The notes under the pieces are model-generated. The model searched no databases and was not told the origin of the DNA. It saw only the letters and a list, made by a program, of their open reading frames with translations. Shown piece after piece: positions 1 to 6,665 of a stretch of DNA of 19,551 nt. The stretch lies in contig DFDY01000174.1 of NCBI GenBank assembly GCA_002368955.1, forward strand, positions 1 to 19,551, given 5' to 3'. The stretch's first letter is position 1. Each line of letters starts with the position of its first letter. The position numbers were made by a program, and so were the translations under genes. The stretch is from Bacteroidales bacterium UBA3816 (GTDB taxonomy: Bacteria; Bacteroidota; Bacteroidia; Bacteroidales; P3).

Positions 1-46
1 TCTCAAAACAAATTAGGCTCTAGTTTGATAAAAGACTGATTTTTAG

Positions 47-150
47 CAGCCTCGAAGAGGCTGAATCTCAATAACCCCATACTAAGCGACCAACGGGAGC
101 GCAGTGTGGGGATAGCGAACCCCCTACTACTCAGCGTGTCGAAGACACGC
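47..150 (+). repeat. Three-hairpin intergenic element, copy 1
   Basis: Three inverted repeats lie in a row. H1 is CAGCCTC-GAA-GAGGCTG (47-63). H2 pairs CCCCATACT (75-83) with AGTGTGGGG (103-111), with one T-G wobble. H3 is GCGTGTC-GAA-GACACGC (134-150). A second element at 11020-11116 has the same order, similar spacers, and the shared H2 inner ends AAGC...GCGCAGTG, but different stem sequences. I infer a structured intergenic repeat family; its function is unknown. No protein is supported here: a short ORF at 106-333 only reads through the repeats. Confidence 0.7.
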
Positions 151-202
151 CACATTCAAAAATACGAGCAAGAATCAGTCATACTTTGTACTAGAGCGTT
201 AG

Positions 203-227
203 TTTTTAGTTTTTACCTTTTACTTTT
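203..227 (-). repeat. Dispersed 25-nt A-rich repeat, copy A
   Basis: The reverse complement of this stretch (core AGTAAAAGGTAAAAACTAAA) is identical over 25 bases to 6632-6656 and over 24 bases to 10928-10951. Copy A is in the opposite orientation to the other two. It lies in the intergenic region before 405. Confidence 0.75.
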
Positions 228-230
228 AAA

Positions 231-265
231 GAATTCTCCATTCTCCATTCTCACTTCTCAATTCA
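231..265. repeat. Low-complexity TTCTCCA/TTCTCAA string
   Basis: An imperfect short-unit repeat (ATTCTCCATTCTCCATTCTC, then CTTCTCAATTC) directly follows the A-rich repeat. A related string with TTCTCAA units lies at about 4700-4735. The rest of the 1-404 gap holds the three-hairpin element and the promoter of the next gene. Confidence 0.5.
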
Positions 266-340
266 CAAAATTGCGAGTGCAAAAATACGAATTATTTTTC
301 TCAAAATCTATAAAAGAAACATTTTACGAATAAAAAAGTG

Positions 341-349
341 TATATTTGC
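341..349 (+). promoter_or_regulatory. Bacteroidetes -7 promoter box for the 405 gene
   Basis: TATATTTGC fits the TAnnTTTG(C) -7 consensus of the Bacteroidetes primary sigma factor. It sits 56 nt before the ATG at 405. The -33 TTTG box is not clear; only a T-rich stretch lies at about 322. Confidence 0.6.
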
Positions 350-404
350 ACCTACTTTTGCAGAGGAAGATATCTGCTTATTTATTGATTAATAATATGT
401 TTCT

Positions 405-1013
405 ATGAGAAAAAGTACTTTTTTTATACTGATGGCTGCCTTGGTGGCTCTGTCGGTTCAATGCACTCCTAAACAGGATGAAAAACAAGACACAACGATG
501 AATACTGAACTTAAACCATTTGATGTACAGAAGGATTTCACCGACAATGGGTTCACCTATTTCACTAAAAATCTTATTCTTTGCTCGGGCGATAGCACGG
601 AGCATAACGCCATGACCATAGGTTGGGGAGCCATCGGTAATTATTTGGGTCACGACAGACCCACTGTAACTGTCTATGTGGCTCCTGCACGCTACACCTA
701 CGAGTTTATGGAGCGTCACCAGCGTTTCACAATCATGGAGTTTGATGACCCTGCAGTGTGGCAGTATATGGGTAAATATAGCGGCCGCGATGGCGACAAG
801 GCGGCCGCCCTAGGTCTGCATGTGGCCTATACCGAGCACGGAACGCCCTATTATGCTGAAGCCAAGAGTGTCATAGAGTGCGAAATCATGACTTCGTGGC
901 ACCAGACAGCCGAAGATTTCCGCAGTGCCACCCCGCAAAAGTGGTATGCAGGTTTCGATGCCGGCATCCACACCATTTATATTGGCGAGGTGCTCGGTGC
1001 TTGGAAGCGTTAG
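405..1013 (+). CDS. Exported flavin reductase-like (FMN-binding split barrel) protein
   Basis: A 202-residue protein of the flavin reductase/DIM6-NTAB type. The body from about residue 32 has the look of this FMN-binding split-barrel family: NAMTIGWGAIG, a VTVYVAPARYTYEF segment, a FTIMEF strand, and an E/C-rich strand (SVIECEI) before the C-terminal IYIGEVLGAW. The first 20 residues form a signal peptide ending LSVQC, so it is probably a lipoprotein, although Q before the Cys is unusual in a lipobox. An internal Met at codon 32 would give a cytoplasmic form; I kept the upstream start because the signal peptide is convincing and a promoter lies 56 nt upstream. The substrate and electron donor cannot be read from the sequence. 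It stands alone and converges with the ATP-grasp gene 21 nt away; no terminator is visible between them. Confidence 0.82.
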   Translation: MRKSTFFILMAALVALSVQCTPKQDEKQDTTMNTELKPFDVQKDFTDNGFTYFTKNLILCSGDSTEHNAMTIGWGAIGNYLGHDRPTVTVYVAPARYTYEFMERHQRFTIMEFDDPAVWQYMGKYSGRDGDKAAALGLHVAYTEHGTPYYAEAKSVIECEIMTSWHQTAEDFRSATPQKWYAGFDAGIHTIYIGEVLGAWKR

Positions 1014-1034
1014 GTGGCAGTAAGACTATGGTCT

Positions 1035-2003
1035 TCAAGAATGGGCGTAGCGTACTATCTCGCCATAGATGCCGCGGGTGTTGCCGATACCTTCCAGCAG
1101 TCCAAATCCTGGGGAGGGGTTGCCCTCAATGAGCAGTGGTCCTGTCTCAGTGACGGCCACGTCCCACCCCACATAGCGCAGCTGTGGCACCACACGGGCT
1201 GCCTCTTCCACCAACTTTAACACCTCCGTCCAATAGGGTATTTTCTTGCCAATCATGACGATGTTGGTGCCAGGATGGATGAATATGGGCCTGCGCATGT
1301 TGGTGACTTGTATGCCATATGCCTCTATTAGGCCATTGTCGATATTGACTGGGTAGCCCACTCCGCCGGCACTGAAGTTGTCCACTACCGAGTTGCCGAT
1401 GCCGCACCGGAGGGCGGCGGTGAGTATATGTGGATTGCCTTGGTTGTCGACCATGGTGATGACCCGGATGGTGTTGACGGAGTGGCCGCCGAAGACAAGG
1501 TCGGGATGTTGCACCACACATTCTTCTATTATCAGGTCTTTGCCGACAATCTCATTCACCTGCTGCCCAAGCGATGGGGAGGCTTCCAGTATGAAGATGC
1601 CTATGCCCGCCTCGCTGGCATTGGGTTTGACAATGACCCGGGTGAGGCGGTTGACAAAGGCGGTGATCTCTTCGGCAGTGGCGTTGCCGCAGTAGAGCCA
1701 GTCCCGTCGGATATATTTTTCAAACCGCTGGTTGAACTCGTTCTTGTTCTGTGTGAAGTGCATGTATTGGGGGTCGTTGTACTGCAACGTTTTCTTGTTG
1801 TGGCCGCCGGTCATGGTCCTCTCTCGGTCGAAAGAACGCAGCTTGTAAAAACTCATTTCAGAGTATTGATAGCAGCGGCAACCATAACGCCAGTTACAAT
1901 AAAGGCAGTCGAAAAAATGATAGAGGACAGATTTGTGCGTGAGGACTGACGCCGTGCGGGCGGCATCAATCCGGGCTTTAATGAATTTGCTTATTGGGTT
2001 CAT
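1035..2003 (-). CDS. Sugar-transfer-associated ATP-grasp domain protein
   Basis: A 322-residue protein of the ATP-grasp class linked to polysaccharide biosynthesis (ATPgrasp_ST type). Visible family features are an N-terminal part with TGGHNKKTLQYND and FNQRFEKYIRRDWL (about 65-101), then an ATP-binding strand IVKPNASEAGIG. The central part reads HSVNTIRVIT and DNFSAGGVGYPV. The C-terminal metal/ATP site reads RYVGWDVAVTETGPLLIEGN, where the E and N of IEGN are the expected Mg ligands. Such enzymes use ATP to activate a carboxylate; the substrate here is unknown, and surface-polysaccharide decoration is inferred only from the family. It starts 26 nt after the GH97 gene on the same strand, so the two are probably co-transcribed from the promoter at 4437. 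No signal peptide or membrane segment is evident. Confidence 0.87.
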   Translation of the reverse strand: MNPISKFIKARIDAARTASVLTHKSVLYHFFDCLYCNWRYGCRCYQYSEMSFYKLRSFDRERTMTGGHNKKTLQYNDPQYMHFTQNKNEFNQRFEKYIRRDWLYCGNATAEEITAFVNRLTRVIVKPNASEAGIGIFILEASPSLGQQVNEIVGKDLIIEECVVQHPDLVFGGHSVNTIRVITMVDNQGNPHILTAALRCGIGNSVVDNFSAGGVGYPVNIDNGLIEAYGIQVTNMRRPIFIHPGTNIVMIGKKIPYWTEVLKLVEEAARVVPQLRYVGWDVAVTETGPLLIEGNPSPGFGLLEGIGNTRGIYGEIVRYAHS

Positions 2004-2029
2004 CTATGTAGTTCGTTGACTTGTTTCTA

Positions 2030-4393
2030 CTATCTTTCGCGCAGGCTGACGGCAAAACCTCCGCAGGGGGCCATGCGCAGTTTGAGTGTGGTCTTAGAGG
2101 TGACTTTTTGAGTGGTGATGGTGTAGGCTTGGGGATTGTAGGAACTACCGGGAATTCCAGAGGCGTTTTTGGCATCAGAGTAGATGACGGCATCGTATGA
2201 TACGCCGGGCTTGAGGAAGTCCAGCTTCACCTTCACCTCGCGGGCGTTCTCATCGGTCACCCCTCCCACATACCAGACATCTTTCGGTGTGGCACCCTTC
2301 AGGTCGGCAGCGGTGGCCGTCTCGGGTAGGGCATAGACGAAGCGGGCCGCATTAGACAGCATGTCCTTCTTGCCGTCGGTTAATTGGGCTACACCTTCGG
2401 CGGCTTTGTTTAGGGTGGCGGTTTTGGGGTGGCGTGCCGTGACAATATAGTCGCCAGGCTCGGCCATCAGGTAGAGGGAGGTATCCCAATCCACGGCCAC
2501 GTCCTTGATGAATTGGAAGGCATCCATGAAGGGGGCGTAGTGCTCGGGGAAATCTGCAGCCATCTGCAGGGGGGAGTAGAAGGTAACATACAGCCCCAGT
2601 TGGTTGCAGATGGTGTGGCGCATCTGGTTGCCCTTGCCCCAGCTGATGATTTTGCCCATGTCGGTCTCAAAAATGCCGGGCGTATAGTCCATCGGACCTC
2701 CTTGCAGACGGGTGAAAGGCAGTATGGTGGTGTGTCCGGGCTTGATGGCACCGCGAAATTCGGTCCCCATGGCACTCTCGTTGCCAATCATGTTGGGCCA
2801 GGTGCGGCACAGACCCGTGGGGCGCACCGCCTCGTGGGCGTTGACCATGATATGGTGGCGGGCAGCCTCGGTGACGGCATAGTGATAGTGGTTGATGATG
2901 GGCTGGCTGTAGTGATGCTCGCCGTGGGGCACAATTTTGCCCACATATCCGCTCTTGACCGCATCATAGCCGTACTGGTTCATCAGATTGTAGGCACGTT
3001 CCATGTGGCGCTCATAGTTCGACACCGAGGAACTCGTCTCGTGGTGCATGATGAGGCGGATGCCCTTCTGGTGAGCATAGCGGTTGAGTTCCGGCAGGTC
3101 GAAGTCGGGGTAGGGGGTGAGGAAGTCGAAGACATAGTCCTTCTCCTTGCCGTACCAGTCCTCCCAACCTATGTTCCACCCTTCGATGAGGACGGCGTCG
3201 AAACCGTTCTCCGATGCAAAGTCTATGTATCGCTTCACGTTGGCCGTATTGGCAGCATGGCGGCCGTGGGGGGTGCAGTGCTCATAGTCGGTCACGCCCA
3301 GTTTTACTGACGGATAGTCATTGGTAATGCTCCAGCAATTCTTGTCGCTGATCATCTCCCACCATACACCCATGTATTTCACCGGGTGAATCCAGCTGAC
3401 ATCCTCCAAAGCACACGGCTCGTTGAGGTTGAGAATTAGTCGCGAGCGCAATACATCGGTGGCCTTCTCGCACACCTGCACCGTGCGCCAGGGTGTCTTG
3501 CAGGGGGTCTGCAGACGCCCCTTGTAGCCGGTGGCATCGGGGGTCAGATGGGTGCGGAAAACATTATGGGTGTCGTCGTAGTCGAGGTTCATGGTTGGAT
3601 AGTCGAGTACCGCGGCTTCGTGAATATTGATGTACAGGCCGTCGTCAGTTCTCATTTGCAGGGCGGTCTGCACGCCGGTTTCGGAAAAACTTTCCCATGG
3701 CCATCCCCCGCCTATCTGTGCGCTGGTGTGGAGACTGCGAATCTGCGAAAGGCGGCTCTCGGTGTAGTTGAACTCCTGTGTGTCGTAGTCGCCCGGAATC
3801 CACCATGCCGTGTGGTCGCCCGCCATGGCAAACTCGGTCAGTTCCTCTTTTATCCAGAAATATACCAGTGCGTTGAATTTCGGGTCCTCTGCACGGCGGG
3901 CCTTTACCTCCATCGGAAACTCATAGCGGAAGCCCAACCCGTCGTTGTAGAGGCGGAAACGTATCTGCATCACCGAGGGGCGTGTGTCGGTCGAGTGGTC
4001 CATGCTCTGCACCGTGCCGGCAGGTTGCTCTAGGGTGACCAACAGCTCGTTATATTGGTTGCGGATGGTGCCTTCCTCGCCCCACACAGGGTGCCAGAAC
4101 TCGTCTTTGTAGCAACGTTCCACGGCGCGGACCACAAAGGCGTGAGCCAAATCGTCGCGCCACTCCAGCGTGAAACCCATCTGCGAGGGTAGTACCACGG
4201 CCTTGGCACCGCGCTCCAGCGAGTATTGCGGAACGCCGTCCACCACCGCAAAACGCAACAACAACTGTCCGTCAGGACTTTTCAGAGTGAGTGCCCCTGC
4301 GGGCATAGGCCGAGCCGTTGAGCTGCCCAAGCCCCACGCGGGCATGGACATCATCATGGCCATAAAACAAAACAGAAACAGTCGTATTTTCAT
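2030..4393 (-). CDS. Glycoside hydrolase family 97, inverting (SusB-like) type
   Basis: A 787-residue GH97 enzyme with an N-terminal signal peptide (about 1-20, MKIRLFLFCFMAMMMSMPAW), so periplasmic or outer-membrane associated. The N-terminal beta-sandwich begins LKSPDGQLLLRFAV. The central barrel contains IEGWNIGWEDW, HHETSSSV, GYVGKIVPHGEHHY, VNAHEAVRPTG and GNESAMGTEF. Glu452 (HHETS), Glu521 (NAHEA) and Glu545 (GTEF) have the spacing of SusB Glu439/508/532 (69 and 24 residues), the residues of the inverting alpha-glucosidases; the Asp nucleophile of retaining GH97 galactosidases is not seen. The likely reaction is hydrolysis of alpha-glucosidic bonds. It is somewhat longer than SusB. No SusC/SusD pair or other polysaccharide-utilisation genes are nearby; its only operon partner is the ATP-grasp gene. 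The start at 4393 places a -7 box 36 nt upstream. Confidence 0.93.
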   Translation of the reverse strand: MKIRLFLFCFMAMMMSMPAWGLGSSTARPMPAGALTLKSPDGQLLLRFAVVDGVPQYSLERGAKAVVLPSQMGFTLEWRDDLAHAFVVRAVERCYKDEFWHPVWGEEGTIRNQYNELLVTLEQPAGTVQSMDHSTDTRPSVMQIRFRLYNDGLGFRYEFPMEVKARRAEDPKFNALVYFWIKEELTEFAMAGDHTAWWIPGDYDTQEFNYTESRLSQIRSLHTSAQIGGGWPWESFSETGVQTALQMRTDDGLYINIHEAAVLDYPTMNLDYDDTHNVFRTHLTPDATGYKGRLQTPCKTPWRTVQVCEKATDVLRSRLILNLNEPCALEDVSWIHPVKYMGVWWEMISDKNCWSITNDYPSVKLGVTDYEHCTPHGRHAANTANVKRYIDFASENGFDAVLIEGWNIGWEDWYGKEKDYVFDFLTPYPDFDLPELNRYAHQKGIRLIMHHETSSSVSNYERHMERAYNLMNQYGYDAVKSGYVGKIVPHGEHHYSQPIINHYHYAVTEAARHHIMVNAHEAVRPTGLCRTWPNMIGNESAMGTEFRGAIKPGHTTILPFTRLQGGPMDYTPGIFETDMGKIISWGKGNQMRHTICNQLGLYVTFYSPLQMAADFPEHYAPFMDAFQFIKDVAVDWDTSLYLMAEPGDYIVTARHPKTATLNKAAEGVAQLTDGKKDMLSNAARFVYALPETATAADLKGATPKDVWYVGGVTDENAREVKVKLDFLKPGVSYDAVIYSDAKNASGIPGSSYNPQAYTITTQKVTSKTTLKLRMAPCGGFAVSLRER

Positions 4394-4428
4394 GTAGTTA
4401 ATATATTAGTTTATACTTTTTCTGAATT

Positions 4429-4437
4429 GCAAATATA
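4429..4437 (-). promoter_or_regulatory. -7 promoter box for the GH97/ATP-grasp unit
   Basis: Read on the minus strand this is TATATTTGC, a match to TAnnTTTG(C), 36 nt upstream of the GH97 ATG. No -33 TTTG at the expected 19-nt spacing was found. Confidence 0.6.
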
Positions 4438-4761
4438 CATTTTTTTTACAAAATACGGCTAATTGTACTTCAAACCTTCCGTCGGCTGAGTCCCATAGGC
4501 TCCTTTTCTGCACCAAGGCTTTTCTCAACGCTCGTTTCTTCGCCACACTATCATCGCTTTATAGCCGTTTACTAAGCGGCTGTGTAGCGAGTGGGTGACG
4601 GGTTTGTAGCTAATTGTAAGTGAACGGAAACCGTATCTTCTTTCAATTCTGAGCTCTAAAAACTGAATTCTGATTGGCTGCCGCAGCAACCCCAACCGTA
4701 TAATTCTCAACGTTCAATTCTCAACTCCCAACTCTGAGTCCCACATTTGGTTTTTTTTGTG
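4438..4761. other. Intergenic stretch without a recognised gene
   Basis: This gap separates the divergent GH97 and U32 genes. I see one hairpin (AGCCG at 4563-4567 with CGGCT at 4577-4581) and a run of TTCTCAA-type low-complexity units at about 4700-4735. A 61-codon minus-strand ORF (4525-4710) has no promoter, no recognisable content and lies in low-complexity DNA, so I do not call it a gene. Confidence 0.5.
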
Positions 4762-4770
4762 TATTTTTGC
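4762..4770 (+). promoter_or_regulatory. -7 promoter box for the U32 gene
   Basis: TATTTTTGC matches TAnnTTTG(C). It lies 76 nt before the ATG at 4846. The leader ends with GGGTG...CACCC and a T run (about 4793-4836), a weak terminator-like arrangement that might act on read-through. Confidence 0.55.
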
Positions 4771-4845
4771 AAAGCAATTATTTGTTATGAGGGGGTGCCG
4801 AACAGGGCGTTTCGTCTTGACTGTCACCCTTTTTTGAGTTTTTAG

Positions 4846-6105
4846 ATGATGAACCAGAAGATTGAAATCATGGCCCCTGTGGGGAGCTACGAGAGTCTCA
4901 GTGCCGCCATTCAGGCGGGGGCCGACGCTATTTATTTTGGAGTGGGACAGCTGAACATGCGGTCGCGCTCGGCAGCCAATTTCGACTTGGAGGACTTGTC
5001 CAAGATTTGTCGCATTTGCCGCGAGCACGCCATCCGCACCTACCTCACCGTCAACACTATCATATACAACGACGAAATTGAGCAGATGCACGCGCTGGTG
5101 CAGGCGGCCAAAGAGGCCGGGGTCAGCGCCATCATCGCCTCCGACATGGCTGTCATCACCTACGCCAACAGCATTGGCGTAGAGGTGCATATCTCCACCC
5201 AGTGCAATATCTCCAATGTGGAGGCGGTGCGTTTCTATGCCCAATTTGCCGATGTGGTGGTCACCGCGCGCGAGTTGCCGCTGAAGCAGGTGGCTGAGAT
5301 TACACAGTTCATCCGCGACAACGACATCCGCGGACCGAAAGGGGAGCTGGTGCAGGTGGAGGTCTTTGCCCACGGGGCTCTCTGCATGAGCGTCAGCGGC
5401 AAGTGCTACCTCAGTTTGGACGAGTACAACTATAGCGCCAACCGCGGAGCCTGCCTTCAACTCTGCCGCCGCAAGTATCTGGTCAAGGACGTGGAGTCCG
5501 ACACCGAGCTCATCGTCGACGGCAAATATATCATGTCGCCCAAAGACCTCTGCACCATCGGTTTCCTCGACAAGGTGGTCAAGGCCGGGGTGCGGGTGCT
5601 AAAGATTGAGGGTCGCGGCCGCAGTGCCGACTATGTGAAGGTGGTGGTGGAGTGCTATCGCGAGGCGTTGGATGCCATTGCCGATGGCACCTACACGCCG
5701 GAACGCATCAGCCAGTGGACCGAACGGCTGGCCACGGTGTTCAACCGTGGCTTCTGGGACGGCTACTATCTGGGCCGCAAGATGGGCGAGTGGAGCGAAC
5801 GCTACGGCTCCCAAGCCACCGAGAACAAGGTCTTTCTGGGCAAAGTGACCAATTACTACAATCGCCCCCAGGTGGCTGAGATGAAGATTGAGACCGCTGA
5901 GCACCTGCGCGTAGGCGAAGACCTGATGGTGATTGGGCAGACCACTGGAGTCTACCGTGCCACCGTGGAGGAACTGCGCCTGGGCGATACCGCCCAGCCC
6001 GTGCCCGAGGTGGGCCAAGGCGATGTCTTCAGCGTCAAGACCACCGAGATGCTGCACCGCGGCGACAAACTCTACCGGGTCGACAGGGTAATTGACGAGT
6101 TTTAA
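4846..6105 (+). CDS. Peptidase U32-family protein (TrhP/RlhA-like)
   Basis: A 419-residue cytoplasmic protein of the U32 family. It begins with the typical IMAPVGSYESLSAAIQAGAD and carries the U32 signature EVFAHGALCMSVSGKCYLS (172-190). Cys180, Cys187, Cys203 and possibly Cys236 are candidates for the Fe-S cluster ligands used by this family. Family members once called collagenase-like proteases include E. coli TrhP (YegQ), which works in prephenate-dependent 5-hydroxylation of tRNA U34, and RlhA, which hydroxylates 23S rRNA. The length and a C-terminal beta domain (about 325-419, VFLGKVTNYY...) are closer to TrhP than to a protease, so RNA hydroxylation is the most likely role; this is inference. 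Two Met codons open the frame; I took the first. It is a single-gene unit with its own promoter. Confidence 0.9.
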   Translation: MMNQKIEIMAPVGSYESLSAAIQAGADAIYFGVGQLNMRSRSAANFDLEDLSKICRICREHAIRTYLTVNTIIYNDEIEQMHALVQAAKEAGVSAIIASDMAVITYANSIGVEVHISTQCNISNVEAVRFYAQFADVVVTARELPLKQVAEITQFIRDNDIRGPKGELVQVEVFAHGALCMSVSGKCYLSLDEYNYSANRGACLQLCRRKYLVKDVESDTELIVDGKYIMSPKDLCTIGFLDKVVKAGVRVLKIEGRGRSADYVKVVVECYREALDAIADGTYTPERISQWTERLATVFNRGFWDGYYLGRKMGEWSERYGSQATENKVFLGKVTNYYNRPQVAEMKIETAEHLRVGEDLMVIGQTTGVYRATVEELRLGDTAQPVPEVGQGDVFSVKTTEMLHRGDKLYRVDRVIDEF

Positions 6106-6128
6106 ATAGTGCTATTATTGAAGAAAAG

Positions 6129-6160
6129 TTTGCCTATTAGAAAAAAAATCGTATTTTTGC
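6129..6160 (+). promoter_or_regulatory. Full -33/-7 promoter for the small ORF and fimbrillin-like lipoprotein
   Basis: A -33 TTTG (6129-6132), a 19-nt spacer and a -7 TATTTTTGC (6152-6160) match the Bacteroidetes consensus. The first ORF downstream starts at 6410, so the transcript would carry a leader of about 240 nt. Confidence 0.72.
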
Positions 6161-6409
6161 ATCTTAATAGTTAGTGTTAAGTAATATTAGTACTGTGTGT
6201 AATATGTTAATAATCAATATGCTACCCCCCCCTCCCTCAAGAAAGAATAAGGGGGGCGTTAGGCAGAGACAAAATGGCAGGGGCAAATACGCCTTCGCTA
6301 TCACTCTTTTTTAATTATGTACAATCTCTTACTGCCTTTTTAAGGTGGGGTAAGGGGTGCGATGTTATGCATATTCCATTCAGAAAACGCAAACTAATCG
6401 AACAATATT
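6161..6409 (+). promoter_or_regulatory. Long 5' leader of the lipoprotein operon
   Basis: About 240 nt lie between the promoter and the 69-codon ORF. The leader contains an 8-C run (6225-6232) that can pair with GGGGGG at 6251-6256 around an A-rich loop, then a second G-rich part (GGTGGGGTAAGGGGTG) at about 6343-6359. No ORF is convincing. It could hold a structured regulatory RNA, but no known riboswitch was recognised. Confidence 0.4.
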
Positions 6410-6619
6410 ATGAATCGAGAATGCAGGGAGGTTTACAGCCCTCCGAGAATTAAAACTGTTGATTTCGTGGTGGAGATGGGGCTCGGCGTGTCCTCCACAC
6501 GGTTTGAACCCTTGTTTTGGGATGACGATATGCCGGGAAGCCGTTCCAGTGCTTTTGAGCGTGATGACTGGTCTAGCAGTGGCAACAACACCACCTCGTA
6601 TGAGATGGAACGGTGGTAA
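6410..6619 (+). CDS. Small protein encoded ahead of a fimbrillin-like lipoprotein
   Basis: A 69-residue ORF starting MNRECREVYSPPRIKTVDFV and ending in an acidic, Ser/Trp-rich tail (AFERDDWSSSG...YEMERW). It has no signal peptide, membrane segment or Cys pair. The pattern 'basic N-terminus, P-x-I/V-x-V-V-D-F, Gly/Ser patch, acidic Trp tail' resembles short ORFs I associate with the 5' end of fimbrillin-like lipoprotein operons in Bacteroidales; I cannot verify this by search. It is 46 nt before the 6666 gene, in the same transcript. Function unknown; a leader peptide or chaperone-like partner are both guesses. Confidence 0.6.
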   Translation: MNRECREVYSPPRIKTVDFVVEMGLGVSSTRFEPLFWDDDMPGSRSSAFERDDWSSSGNNTTSYEMERW

Positions 6620-6631
6620 AATTTTAAAATA

Positions 6632-6656
6632 AAAAGTAAAAGGTAAAAACTAAAAA
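6632..6656 (+). repeat. Dispersed 25-nt A-rich repeat, copy B
   Basis: Identical over 25 bases to the reverse complement of 203-227 and over 24 bases to 10928-10951. It fills the gap between the small ORF and the lipoprotein gene and ends 9 nt before the ATG at 6666, so it may act as the A-rich ribosome-entry region. Confidence 0.75.
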
Positions 6657-6665
6657 GTATTAGAC

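Noticed and set aside
2429..3310. 293-codon plus-strand ORF
   Set aside because: It is antisense to the conserved catalytic part of GH97 and has the His/Val-rich composition typical of a shadow frame.
4525..4710. 61-codon minus-strand ORF in the 4438-4761 gap
   Set aside because: It lies in low-complexity DNA, with no promoter and no family resemblance.
4714..5460. 248-codon minus-strand ORF
   Set aside because: It is antisense to the start of the U32 gene, which carries the clear family signature.
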